Assembly (NCBI GenBank): GCA_050247515.1
Contig: JBFWUB010000008.1
Location: 1-64,000, forward strand
DNA: 64,000 nt
Direction of reading: 5' to 3'
Source of the DNA: RAM1 sp050247515
GTDB taxonomy: Bacteria > Pseudomonadota > Gammaproteobacteria > Burkholderiales > Burkholderiaceae_C
In this document: positions 43,071-51,132 of the stretch, piece by piece
Layout: each line of letters starts with the position of its first letter
How positions within the stretch are numbered: the stretch's first letter is position 1
Position numbers and translations under genes: made by a program
Notes under the pieces: generated by a model
Seen by the model: the letters and a program-made list of their open reading frames with translations, nothing else
What the model was told of the DNA's origin: nothing
Database searches by the model: none

Positions 43071-43095
43071 GCATTGATTCTCTTACACTGGGCCC

Positions 43096-43644
43096 ATGAG
43101 CAAAGAGTTTGTGGCCAGCAGGCTGGACGTGGCGGCTTTTGCGCGCGAGGGCGGCAGTCTGGCGGGGCGCGAACCCCTGCGCCAGCGCAGCCGCTTGCTG
43201 GACGAAACCCGGGGCGAGGGAGGCGAATTGCCCGTGCAATGGGCGGCGCGTGGGCGGGTCGTTGCCGTCGCCGGGGGCGATCCGCAAGTCTGGCTGCACC
43301 TGAAGGCCAGCGCGGTGCTCCCGTTGACCTGTCAGCGCTGTCTGGCACCCGTGGATGTGACTTTGACGGTGGATCGGTCGTTCCGATTCGTGGCTGATGA
43401 AGCCACCGCTATGGCGCAGGATGATGAATCCGAAGAGGACCTGCTGGTCCTCAGCCGTGAATTTGACCTCGCGGAACTGGTGGAGGATGAACTGCTGATG
43501 GAGATGCCGGCCGTTCCGCGCCATGAGGTGTGCCCGACGGAGGTAAAGTTGGTGGCCACTGACCCCGAATTCCACGAACAGGCTGCGGCACGGCCCCATC
43601 CATTTGCAGTGCTGCAAAAGCTAAAGGCCGATAAAGGCAATTAA
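43096..43644 (+). CDS. yceD: YceD (DUF177), 23S rRNA accumulation protein
   Basis: 182 residues. The DUF177 core is present, with the CQRC zinc-knuckle-like motif (LTCQRCLAPVDVTL) and the acidic FDLAELVEDELLMEMPAVPRH segment. In E. coli and plants it is needed for 23S rRNA accumulation, and it is almost always next to rpmF. A -10-like TACACT lies 6 nt before the ATG with no Shine-Dalgarno, suggesting a leaderless message. Divergent from maf. Confidence 0.93.
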   Translation: MSKEFVASRLDVAAFAREGGSLAGREPLRQRSRLLDETRGEGGELPVQWAARGRVVAVAGGDPQVWLHLKASAVLPLTCQRCLAPVDVTLTVDRSFRFVADEATAMAQDDESEEDLLVLSREFDLAELVEDELLMEMPAVPRHEVCPTEVKLVATDPEFHEQAAARPHPFAVLQKLKADKGN

Positions 43645-43659
43645 ATCAACAAGTTGGGC

Positions 43660-43665
43660 TATAAT
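43660..43665 (+). promoter_or_regulatory. Promoter -10 of rpmF (TATAAT)
   Basis: A consensus TATAAT stands in the gap after yceD; transcription would start near 43672, giving a leader of about 108 nt before rpmF. The -35 region (around 43637-43642) is poor. This probably drives rpmF-plsX-fabHDG. Confidence 0.55.
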
Positions 43666-43688
43666 CGAGGGCTTCGCGCACGTTGCCC

Positions 43689-43758
43689 CAACCAATTTGC
43701 GCGGTTGATCCGACATCTGTCCAACATTTAACCCGCCTGTTGCGCTTCATCGCAACAG
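43689..43758 (+). promoter_or_regulatory. Structured 5' leader of rpmF
   Basis: Two stem-loops in the leader: CAACC (43689-43693) with GGTTG (43703-43707), and a perfect CTGTTGCG (43737-43744) with CGCAACAG (43751-43758) around a CTTCAT loop. The second ends 9 nt before the CAGGAG ribosome-binding site (43768-43773). Placement suits translational control, but no known L32 regulator is recognised. Confidence 0.4.
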
Positions 43759-43779
43759 CCATTTCTCCAGGAGCCCCTC

Positions 43780-43962
43780 ATGGCCGTCCAGCAGAACAAA
43801 AAGTCCCCGTCCAAGCGTGGCATGCACCGCTCACACAATGCCCTGAACGTGCCCGGCATTGCCGTTGAGCCCACCACCGGTGAGACTCACCTGCGTCACC
43901 ACATCAGCCCCAACGGCTTCTACCGTGGCCGCAAAGTGCTGAAGACCAAGTCCGAAGCCTGA
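43780..43962 (+). CDS. rpmF: 50S ribosomal protein L32
   Basis: 60 residues, MAVQQNKKSPSKRGMHRSHN, the typical start of bL32, and full family length (HISPNGFYRGRKV near the C terminus). This version lacks a four-cysteine zinc ribbon, so it is the zinc-free form. Strong ribosome-binding site CAGGAG. Located between yceD and plsX, the usual setting. Confidence 0.97.
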   Translation: MAVQQNKKSPSKRGMHRSHNALNVPGIAVEPTTGETHLRHHISPNGFYRGRKVLKTKSEA

Positions 43963-43978
43963 TTCCGTTCTTTCCAGC

Positions 43979-44018
43979 CAAAGGCCCGGCGCTGCATTTG
44001 TGCGGCTACGGGCCTTTG
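43979..44018 (+). terminator. Inverted repeat between rpmF and plsX (possible partial terminator)
   Basis: CAAAGGCCCG (43979-43988) and CGGGCCTTTG (44009-44018) are exact complements across a 20-nt loop that can itself fold. It lies 17 bp after the rpmF stop and 42 bp before plsX. Only a weak T-rich stretch follows (TCTTGATGG), so an attenuator that lowers transcription of plsX relative to rpmF is more likely than a full stop. Confidence 0.5.
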
Positions 44019-44059
44019 TCTTGATGGTCGCCCCGCGTCGTGCTCTACAGTTGGGTCCC

Positions 44060-45112
44060 ATGATTACTCTGGCCGTCGATTGCATGGGGGGAGACCACGG
44101 CCCCCGCGTCACGCTCACCGCGTGCCGCCAGTTCCTTGACTCCCATCCCGACGCCTGTCTGCTGCTGGTCGGGCAACCCGTTGCGCTGGCCCCTTTCACG
44201 CACGAGCGGGCCAGCGTCGTGGCTGCCAGTGAGGTGGTCACCATGGACGACCCTGTCGAGGTGGCTTTGCGTCGCAAGAAGGATTCGTCCATGCGTGTCG
44301 CGATCCAGCAGGTCAAGGATGGCGCCGCCCAGGTGGCGATATCGGCCGGGAACACCGGCGCGCTGATGGCGATTGCCCGCTACCTGCTGAAAACCGTGGA
44401 TGGTATAGACCGGCCGGCCATTGCCACGCAGTTGCCCAACGCGACCGGGGGAGCAACTACCGTGCTGGATCTCGGTGCCAATGTGGATTGCACTCCGGAG
44501 CACCTGCTGCAGTTTGCGGTGATGGGCTCGGCACTGGTGTCAGCGCTCAATGACAACCAGAACCCCTCCGTCGGCTTGCTGAATATTGGTGAAGAAGTCA
44601 TTAAAGGTGGTGAAACCATCAAAAAGGCGGGTGAACTTCTGCGATCTGCTTCCAACTCGGGGGATTTGAACTTTTACGGAAATGTCGAAGGCAATGATAT
44701 TTTCAAGGGCACCACGGAAATTGTGGTGTGTGACGGCTTTGTGGGAAATGTGGCGCTGAAGGCGAGCGAAGGGCTGGCCTCCATGATCGGTGGATTCTTG
44801 AAGGCAGAGTTCTCCCGCAATGTATTTGCCAAAATTGCTGCAATCATTGCTTATCCGGTTCTATCTTCTTTTAAAAATCGGGTTGATCACCGCCGTTACA
44901 ACGGCGCCGCCTTGTTGGGCCTGCGTGGGCTGGTGTTCAAAAGTCATGGCTCGGCCGATGAGCTGGCGTTCGAGCAGGCGTTGAACCGGGCGTATGATGC
45001 AGCCCGACACCAATTACTGGATCGCGTCCGGGCCCGCATCGCGCACGCAGCGCCACTACTGAAGAGTGCCGAAGCGCCGGTGCAGGGCCCGGAAGCGGCT
45101 ACCCTGACCTGA
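44060..45112 (+). CDS. plsX: Phosphate acyltransferase PlsX
   Basis: 350 residues. Makes acyl-phosphate from acyl-ACP for phospholipid synthesis. Recognised by ITLAVDCMGGDHGPRVTL at the start, SAGNTGALMAIARY, DLGANVDC, VGLLNIGEEVIKGGE and NFYGNVEGNDIFKGTTEIVVCDGFVGNVALK. Start ATG at 44060 fits the family; upstream in-frame starts at 44000 lie in the hairpin. No Shine-Dalgarno; TACAGT lies 8 nt upstream. The stop overlaps the fabH start by one base (TGATG). Confidence 0.95.
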   Translation: MITLAVDCMGGDHGPRVTLTACRQFLDSHPDACLLLVGQPVALAPFTHERASVVAASEVVTMDDPVEVALRRKKDSSMRVAIQQVKDGAAQVAISAGNTGALMAIARYLLKTVDGIDRPAIATQLPNATGGATTVLDLGANVDCTPEHLLQFAVMGSALVSALNDNQNPSVGLLNIGEEVIKGGETIKKAGELLRSASNSGDLNFYGNVEGNDIFKGTTEIVVCDGFVGNVALKASEGLASMIGGFLKAEFSRNVFAKIAAIIAYPVLSSFKNRVDHRRYNGAALLGLRGLVFKSHGSADELAFEQALNRAYDAARHQLLDRVRARIAHAAPLLKSAEAPVQGPEAATLT

Positions 45113-46089
45113 TGAACCGTTATTCCCGCATCACCGGCACCGGCAGCTACCTGCCGCCGCGCCGGCTGACCAACGCAGATCTGGCCGCCGAGCTGGCTGC
45201 CAAGGGCGTTGAAACCAGCGATCAATGGATTGTGGAGCGCACCGGCATCCGTGCGCGCCACTTCGCGACAGCGGACATGTCCAGCAGTGATCTCGGGCTG
45301 GAGGCCGCGCGCAATGCGCTGCAGGCTGCGGGGCTGCAGTCGGCGGACATCGACCTCATTATTGTGGCGACATCCACGCCCGACATGGTTTTCCCGTCCA
45401 CGGCGACCATCCTGCAGCACAAGCTGGGCATTGCCGGTTGCCCTGCTTTCGACGTGCAGGCTGTGTGCAGCGGCTTTGTCTATGCGTTGACCGTGGCGGA
45501 CTCGTTGATCAGGACGGGCACGGCCAGCAAGGCGCTCGTGATCGGCGCTGAAGTCTTTTCGCGCATCCTGGATTTCAACGACCGTACCACCTGCGTCCTG
45601 TTTGGTGATGGGGCCGGCGCCGTCGTGCTGGAAGCCTCTGATACCCCGGGTATCCTGGCCACCGACCTGCACGCGGACGGCAAGCACACCGGCATCCTGT
45701 GTGTGCCTGGCACCGTTTCTGGCGGCCAGATCCTGGGCGACCCGCTGCTCAAGATGGACGGCCAGGCGGTTTTCAAGCTGGCGGTTGGCGTGCTGGAAGA
45801 CTCCGCCCGCGCCACGCTGGCCAAGGCTGGCCTGCAAGACACAGACATTGACTGGCTGATCCCGCACCAGGCCAACATCCGCATCATGCAAAGCACGGCA
45901 AAAAAGCTGAAGCTGCCTTTGTCCAAGCTCGTGGTAACGGTGGACCAGCACGGCAACACCTCGGCTGCATCCATCCCGTTGGCGATGGATGCGTCGGTTC
46001 GGTCTGGGCAGATCCGCAAGGGCGATACCCTCATGCTGGAGGGCGTTGGTGGTGGCTTTACATGGGGCGCCGTCCTTCTCAAGTACTGA
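45112..46089 (+). CDS. fabH: 3-oxoacyl-ACP synthase III
   Basis: 325 residues. Condenses acetyl-CoA with malonyl-ACP to begin fatty acid synthesis. Catalytic Cys119 in DVQAVCSGFVYAL, His in IPHQANIRI (about 252) and Asn in DQHGNTSAAS (about 282) are all present. Coupled to plsX upstream and 3 bp before fabD. Confidence 0.97.
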   Translation: MNRYSRITGTGSYLPPRRLTNADLAAELAAKGVETSDQWIVERTGIRARHFATADMSSSDLGLEAARNALQAAGLQSADIDLIIVATSTPDMVFPSTATILQHKLGIAGCPAFDVQAVCSGFVYALTVADSLIRTGTASKALVIGAEVFSRILDFNDRTTCVLFGDGAGAVVLEASDTPGILATDLHADGKHTGILCVPGTVSGGQILGDPLLKMDGQAVFKLAVGVLEDSARATLAKAGLQDTDIDWLIPHQANIRIMQSTAKKLKLPLSKLVVTVDQHGNTSAASIPLAMDASVRSGQIRKGDTLMLEGVGGGFTWGAVLLKY

Positions 46090-46092
46090 TTC

Positions 46093-47034
46093 ATGAAGTC
46101 ATTTGCTTTTGTATTTCCGGGACAGGGCTCGCAGTCCGTGGGCATGCTGGACGGCTGGGGTGACCACCCCGTGGTGCGGCAAACGCTGGCCGAAGCCAGC
46201 GATGCGCTGGGCGAAGATGTCGCCCGCCTGATTCACGAGGGCCCCAAGGAGGCGCTGGCGCTGACGACCAACACCCAGCCGGTGATGCTGGTTGCCGGCG
46301 TGGCGGCTTACCGTGTGTGGCTCGCTGAAGGTGGCGCGGCGCCGTCCATGGTGGCAGGCCATTCGCTGGGTGAATATTCGGCCCTGGTGGCCTCGGGCGT
46401 CCTGACTTTGGCGCAGGCTGCGCCGCTGGTGCGCTTTCGCGCGCAGGCGATGCAGGATGCGGTGCCGGTGGGCACCGGCGCCATGGCCGCCATTCTGGGC
46501 ATGGAGTCCGGCAAAGTGCGGGCGGTGTGTGAGGCGACCATGCAAGCCATCGGTGAGGTGGCCGAGGCCGTCAACTTCAATGACCCGATGCAGACTGTGA
46601 TTGCGGGCAGCAAGGCTGGCGTTGAAAAGGCCTGCGAGGCCCTGAAGGCCGCTGGCGCCAAGCGCGCACTGTCTTTGCCGGTGTCTGCGCCTTTTCACTC
46701 CAGCCTGATGAAACCCGCCGCTGAACGTCTGCGTGAGCGGCTTGAATCGCTGGAACTGGGGGAGCCCGCCATTCCTGTAATCAACAACATCGACGTAGCG
46801 CTGGAAGTAGACGGCGACCGCATTCGTGATGCGCTGTACCGGCAGGCATTTGGCCCGGTTCGCTGGGTCGAATGCATCCAGGCCATCCAGGCGCGCGGAA
46901 TTTCCTGCGTGGTCGAATGCGGACCTGGGAAGGTGCTGGCCGGCATGGTCAAGCGCATTGATGCCGGCCTGACTGGTCTGGCCATTCATGACCCTGCCAG
47001 TCTGGCGGAAGTGAGAGGTCTTCTCAATGACTGA
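46093..47034 (+). CDS. fabD: Malonyl-CoA:ACP transacylase
   Basis: 313 residues. Transfers malonyl from CoA to ACP. Motifs: FVFPGQGSQSVGML, catalytic Ser91 in GHSLGEYSALVASG, FRAQAMQDAVPVGTGAMAAILG, and the His of VSAPFHSSLMKPA (about 200). Its 3' end overlaps fabG by 8 nt. Confidence 0.97.
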   Translation: MKSFAFVFPGQGSQSVGMLDGWGDHPVVRQTLAEASDALGEDVARLIHEGPKEALALTTNTQPVMLVAGVAAYRVWLAEGGAAPSMVAGHSLGEYSALVASGVLTLAQAAPLVRFRAQAMQDAVPVGTGAMAAILGMESGKVRAVCEATMQAIGEVAEAVNFNDPMQTVIAGSKAGVEKACEALKAAGAKRALSLPVSAPFHSSLMKPAAERLRERLESLELGEPAIPVINNIDVALEVDGDRIRDALYRQAFGPVRWVECIQAIQARGISCVVECGPGKVLAGMVKRIDAGLTGLAIHDPASLAEVRGLLND

Positions 47035-47776
47035 TACCAGCATGCAAGGACAGGTCGCCCTGGTCACCGGCGCCTCGCGTGGCATTGGCGCGGCCATTTC
47101 CCAGGAACTGGCAGCGCGCGGCCTGAAGGTTGTGGGGACGGCGACGACCGACAGTGGCGCACAGCAGATCTCTGCGGCGCTCGCTGCATTTCCAGGTTGC
47201 CGTGGTGCCACGCTGGATGTCAATAACGCCGCCGCCGCCGAAGCCCTGGTGGATGCCGTTTCGAAGGAGCATGGCGGCCTGCAGGTGCTGGTCAACAATG
47301 CGGGCATCACACGCGACATGCTGGCCATGCGCCTGAAGGACGAGGACTGGGATGCCGTGCTGGACACCAACCTCAAGGCTGTTTTCCGCATGAGTCGCGC
47401 CGTGATGCGCACCATGATGAAGCAGCGTTACGGCCGCATCATCAACATCACCAGCGTGGTCGGCGCTTCAGGCAACCCCGGCCAGGCCAACTACGCCGCA
47501 GCCAAGGCCGGCGTGGCCGGCATGACGCGTGCCCTGGCGCGCGAGCTGGGCAGCCGCCACATCACGGTCAATTGCGTTGCGCCGGGCTTCATCGAGACAG
47601 ACATGACCGCCAGCCTGCCCGAAGAGCAGCAAAAGGCGCTGCTCGGGCAGATTCCCCTGGGCCACCTGGGCAAGCCGGCAGACATCGCGCATGCCGTGGC
47701 GTACCTGGCTTCGCCGCAGGCGGGCTACGTCACCGGGCAGGAAATCCATGTCAACGGGGGCATGTTCATGGCATAG
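47027..47776 (+). CDS. fabG: 3-oxoacyl-ACP reductase
   Basis: 249 residues. NADPH-dependent short-chain dehydrogenase. Rossmann motif TGASRGIGAAIS (about 15-26), NNAGITRDMLAMR, catalytic Ser in NITSVVGASGNPGQ and Y-x3-K in YAAAKAGVAG. C-terminal GQEIHVNGGMFMA is the family end. Overlaps fabD by 8 nt, so the product is probably translated by coupling. Confidence 0.97.
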   Translation: MTDTSMQGQVALVTGASRGIGAAISQELAARGLKVVGTATTDSGAQQISAALAAFPGCRGATLDVNNAAAAEALVDAVSKEHGGLQVLVNNAGITRDMLAMRLKDEDWDAVLDTNLKAVFRMSRAVMRTMMKQRYGRIINITSVVGASGNPGQANYAAAKAGVAGMTRALARELGSRHITVNCVAPGFIETDMTASLPEEQQKALLGQIPLGHLGKPADIAHAVAYLASPQAGYVTGQEIHVNGGMFMA

Positions 47777-47850
47777 CGCCATGGCGTGCTGATCAAATCC
47801 AGCCGGTTTATCCGTCCGGCGGCTGTGCGGGAACTGTAGTCCGGCCCAGC

Positions 47851-47856
47851 TAAAAT
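47851..47856 (+). promoter_or_regulatory. Candidate internal promoter -10 for acpP
   Basis: TAAAAT in the 112-bp gap between fabG and acpP; start of transcription would be near 47863, 26 nt before the acpP ATG, which has a GAGGGA ribosome-binding site. The -35 is weak. Separate transcription of acpP is common because ACP is needed in large amounts. Confidence 0.45.
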
Positions 47857-47888
47857 TGCGGATTCATTCACAACCCTCCGAGGGAACC

Positions 47889-48128
47889 ATGAGCGATATC
47901 GAATCACGTGTCAAAAAAATCATTGCCGAACAACTTGGCGTGGAAGAGTCCCAGGTCACCAATGAAAAAGCCTTTGTGGCCGACCTCGGCGCCGACTCCC
48001 TCGACACGGTCGAGCTGGTGATGGCCCTGGAAGACGAGTTCGGCATCGAGATCCCGGACGAAGACGCCGAGAAGATCACCACGGTGCAAAACGCCATCGA
48101 TTACGCCAATACGCACCAGAAGGCCTGA
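47889..48128 (+). CDS. acpP: Acyl carrier protein
   Basis: 79 residues, very acidic. The phosphopantetheine serine is S37 in LGADSLDTVELVM. Carries growing acyl chains in fatty acid synthesis; the holo-form is made by AcpS, also encoded in this window. Start ATG with GAGGGA upstream; an earlier in-frame ATG at 47856 is not supported. Confidence 0.98.
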   Translation: MSDIESRVKKIIAEQLGVEESQVTNEKAFVADLGADSLDTVELVMALEDEFGIEIPDEDAEKITTVQNAIDYANTHQKA

Positions 48129-48157
48129 GCCCCAGGCCGATCGAGAGGTTCTAGCGC

Positions 48158-49402
48158 ATGTCTCGCCGCGTCGTTGTGACCGGTCTGGGTTGTGTCAGCC
48201 CCGTGGGTAACACGGTGGCGCAATCCTGGACCAACCTGCTTGCCGGCACGCCCGGTATTGACTTCATCACGCAGTTCGATGCGAGCGCGTTTGCCTGCAA
48301 GTTCGCGGGCGAGGTCAAAGGGCTGAACATCGGGGACTACATCCCCGAAAAAGAAGCCCGGCACATGGACCGTTTCATTCACCTGGGTCTGGCCGCCGCC
48401 ATTCAGGCCGTGACCGACAGTGGCCTGCCCACGGGCGACGCCCTGGACGATGAACTGGCGACCCGCATCGGCTGCAACATCGGCGCGGGCATCGGTGGCC
48501 TGCCGATGATCGAGCAGACGCACGCGGAACTGACGAACCGGGGGCCGCGGCGCATCTCGCCGTTCTTCGTGCCGGCCTCGATCATCAACATGATCTCGGG
48601 CCATGTGTCGATCAAGTACGGTTTCAAGGGCCCGAACATTGCCGTGGTGACGGCCTGCACCACTGGCCTGCATGCGATCGGCCTGTCCGCGCGCATGATC
48701 GCCTATGGCGACGCCGACGTGATGATCGCTGGCGGCGCCGAGTCCACGGTGTCGCCGCTGGGCATCGGTGGCTTTGCAGCAGCGCGCGCGCTGTCCACGC
48801 GCAACGACGACCCCAAGACGGCGTCGCGTCCCTGGGACAAGGACCGCGACGGCTTTGTGCTGGGCGAGGGCGGTGGCGTGCTGGTGCTTGAAGAGTACGA
48901 ACACGCGAAGGCGCGCGGTGCCAGGATCTATGCCGAGCTGGCCGGATTTGGCATGAGTGCAGATGCTTTCCATATGACCGCGCCGGATGTTGACGGTCCG
49001 CGTCGCTCCATGGTCATGGCCCTGAAGAATGCCGGCGTCAATGCCGACGAGGTGAATTACCTCAACGCGCACGGCACATCGACCCCGCTGGGTGACCTGA
49101 ACGAAACCAACGCCATCAAGGCCGCCCTGGGCGATCACGCGAGGAAGATCGTGGTCAACTCGACCAAGTCCATGACAGGCCATTTGCTGGGCGGCGCCGG
49201 CGGCATTGAATCAGTCTTCACCGTGCTGGCTGTCCATCACCAGAAAAGTCCGCCAACGATCAACATCTTCAACCAGGATCCTGAATGTGACCTGGACTAC
49301 TGCGCCAACGAGGCGCGCGACCTCAAGATCGATGTGGCCGTGAAGAACAATTTTGGATTCGGCGGCACCAACGGCACCCTGGTGTTCAAGCGCGTGTCCT
49401 GA
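48158..49402 (+). CDS. fabF: 3-oxoacyl-ACP synthase II
   Basis: 414 residues. Elongating condensing enzyme. Catalytic Cys167 in VVTACTTGLHAIG, His in NAHGTSTPLGD and His in SMTGHLLGGAGG, and C-terminal NNFGFGGTNGTLVFKR. Lies 29 bp after acpP. Confidence 0.97.
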   Translation: MSRRVVVTGLGCVSPVGNTVAQSWTNLLAGTPGIDFITQFDASAFACKFAGEVKGLNIGDYIPEKEARHMDRFIHLGLAAAIQAVTDSGLPTGDALDDELATRIGCNIGAGIGGLPMIEQTHAELTNRGPRRISPFFVPASIINMISGHVSIKYGFKGPNIAVVTACTTGLHAIGLSARMIAYGDADVMIAGGAESTVSPLGIGGFAAARALSTRNDDPKTASRPWDKDRDGFVLGEGGGVLVLEEYEHAKARGARIYAELAGFGMSADAFHMTAPDVDGPRRSMVMALKNAGVNADEVNYLNAHGTSTPLGDLNETNAIKAALGDHARKIVVNSTKSMTGHLLGGAGGIESVFTVLAVHHQKSPPTINIFNQDPECDLDYCANEARDLKIDVAVKNNFGFGGTNGTLVFKRVS

Positions 49403-49422
49403 ACGTCAGGCAGCCCGGCTTC

Positions 49423-49875
49423 ATGCATAACGCCCCAGCGGTGACTTATCCGGTGGGGCGTTCGTCCGTCCAGGGCCTGCTGTGCCTGGTGATCTGGCTG
49501 CTGGGCGTGGCCGCGGTCGCGGCCTGGGTGGCGGCATCCCCTGGCGCCGCGCGCCTGGCTGCGGCCAGTGCGCTGAACGCGCTGGTCGGCGCCCTGGCTG
49601 CCAATACCTGGTGGCGCACCCCGGCGGGCCAACTGCAATGGAATGCCCCGGCCTGGCAGTTGCAACTGCATGGCACTTGTGCTGTCGGGCAGACCTTTGT
49701 GGCGCTGGACCTGCAACGCAGCCTGTTGCTGCGCTGGCGCCCGGAGGGCGGGGCAGGGGGGTGGCTGTGGCTGGACCGCGCCAGTATCCCTGCACGCTGG
49801 GATGACCTGCGCCGTGCTGTATATTCGCGCGCCATAGTTGATGCGCCGCCGTCCTCACGCGCGGCGACCCCATGA
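49423..49875 (+). CDS. Small inner-membrane protein, YgfX-like
   Basis: 150 residues. Two N-terminal membrane helices (about 16-38 and 44-62; GLLCLVIWLLGVAAVAAWVAAS and LAAASALNALVGALAANTWW) are followed by a Trp-rich soluble part ending in GGWLWLDRASIPARWDDLRRAVYS. This layout, with W/L-rich strands and a final ...D..S.P..W..LRR.V motif, resembles the YgfX/CptA family. YgfX in E. coli is paired with YgfY/SdhE; that partner is absent here. Its stop overlaps the rpoE start (ATGA), so it is coupled to the sigma factor. Function is unknown. Confidence 0.55.
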   Translation: MHNAPAVTYPVGRSSVQGLLCLVIWLLGVAAVAAWVAASPGAARLAAASALNALVGALAANTWWRTPAGQLQWNAPAWQLQLHGTCAVGQTFVALDLQRSLLLRWRPEGGAGGWLWLDRASIPARWDDLRRAVYSRAIVDAPPSSRAATP

Positions 49876-50507
49876 CGCTTCCGCCCCCTACCGCTGCCCC
49901 CGCTCCTGCCGATACCGACCTGATGCTGGTTGAGCGCACCGTGGCGGGTGATCAAAAGGCGTTTGAACTGCTGGTATTGAAATACCAGCGCCGGATCGAG
50001 CGATTGATTGGCCGCATGGTGCGCGATGTTGACCTGGTCGAAGACATTGCCCAGGAAACCTTCATCCGTGCCTACCGGGCGCTGGCGCAGTTCCGTGGCG
50101 AGGCGCAGTTCTATACCTGGCTGTACCGGATTGCGGTGAATACCGCCAAAAAGACCTTGGGCGACCTCAAACGTGACCCGCTGGTGCCGGAAAGCGCGTT
50201 GCGCGGTGGTGACGATGACGATGAAACTTCCGGCGTCGAGAACGAACTAACCACGGCTGAAACCCCTGAAACGGTGCTTGCCGCCAAGGAAATCGCTGCC
50301 ACGGTCAATGCGGCCATGGAGGCTTTGCCCGAGGAGTTGCGCCAGGCAGTCACGTTGCGCGAGATCGAAGGCCTCAGTTACGAAGAAATTGCGCAAGTCA
50401 TGAATTGCCCGATCGGCACCGTGCGGTCCCGGATATTCCGGGCGCGCGAAGCGATTTCGGCCAAGGTGAAGCCCCTGCTGGAGAACCAGTCGGGCAAGCG
50501 CTGGTGA
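49872..50507 (+). CDS. rpoE: RNA polymerase sigma-E factor
   Basis: 211 residues, ECF sigma factor. Region 2 (about 35-100; FELLVLKYQRRIERLIGRMVRDVDLVEDIAQETFIRAYRALAQFRGEAQFYTWLYRIAVNTAKK) and region 4 (about 145-200; LPEELRQAVTLREIEGLSYEEIAQVMNCPIGTVRSRIFRAREAI) are complete. It controls envelope-stress genes, probably including the downstream rseA-rseB-mucD. No clear sigma-E promoter was spotted upstream within fabF or the YgfX-like gene. Confidence 0.96.
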   Translation: MTLPPPTAAPAPADTDLMLVERTVAGDQKAFELLVLKYQRRIERLIGRMVRDVDLVEDIAQETFIRAYRALAQFRGEAQFYTWLYRIAVNTAKKTLGDLKRDPLVPESALRGGDDDDETSGVENELTTAETPETVLAAKEIAATVNAAMEALPEELRQAVTLREIEGLSYEEIAQVMNCPIGTVRSRIFRAREAISAKVKPLLENQSGKRW

Positions 50508-50514
50508 GGTGATG

Positions 50515-51132
50515 ATGGAAAAGATGTCAAACATGGATGAGATGGTGTCCGCGCTGGCGGACGGGGAACTTCATGGCGAGGCCTTCGCGCGCGCCATGGA
50601 TGCGCTCGCCACGGATGCCCGTGCCCGCGAGTCCTGGCATGTTTACCACCTTGTGGGTGACGTGTTGCGCTCGGCCGAGCTGGCGTCGCCATCCGGCGGC
50701 ATCGATTTTGTGGCGCGTTTTCGCGCCCGCCTGCAGGACGACCCCATGGCGGTACCGGCGGTGCCGGCGGGCTTGCCGGTTCATGACGACTCGGGCGATG
50801 CGCCCATCCGCGTTGCCGCCGGCAGCGTACCGGCCAATGCGCCTGGCTTTGGCTGGCCGTTGCTGGCGGGTGTGGCGTCCCTCACCGCGGTGGCTGCCAT
50901 TGCCTGGAACGTATTGGGCGGCTCGACCGGCGCCCCGGCCGCGGCAGAGCTGGCGCAGGCTGCGCCGCAGCCGCCACGCCAGATCCAGGCCGACGCCTCC
51001 CGGCCGGTGATGATCCGCGATGCGCGGCTGGATGAGCTGCTGGCGGCCCACCGGCAGGCGGGTGGCGCATCCGCGCTGCAGATGCCGGCCGGATTCCTGC
51101 GCAACGCCACATTTGAGTCGCCTGGCCGATGA
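50515..51132 (+). CDS. rseA: Sigma-E factor negative regulatory protein (RseA/MucA)
   Basis: 205 residues. Cytoplasmic N-terminal anti-sigma domain (MSNMDEMVSALADGELHGEAF, SWHVYHLVGDVLRS), one membrane helix (about 114-136; WPLLAGVASLTAVAAIAWNVLGG) and a periplasmic C-terminal part. Stops sigma-E until proteolysed in response to envelope stress. Start ATG at 50515 has a GAGG sequence 5 nt before; ATG at 50512 and GTG at 50509 are alternatives. Ends in an ATGA overlap with rseB. Confidence 0.9.
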   Translation: MEKMSNMDEMVSALADGELHGEAFARAMDALATDARARESWHVYHLVGDVLRSAELASPSGGIDFVARFRARLQDDPMAVPAVPAGLPVHDDSGDAPIRVAAGSVPANAPGFGWPLLAGVASLTAVAAIAWNVLGGSTGAPAAAELAQAAPQPPRQIQADASRPVMIRDARLDELLAAHRQAGGASALQMPAGFLRNATFESPGR

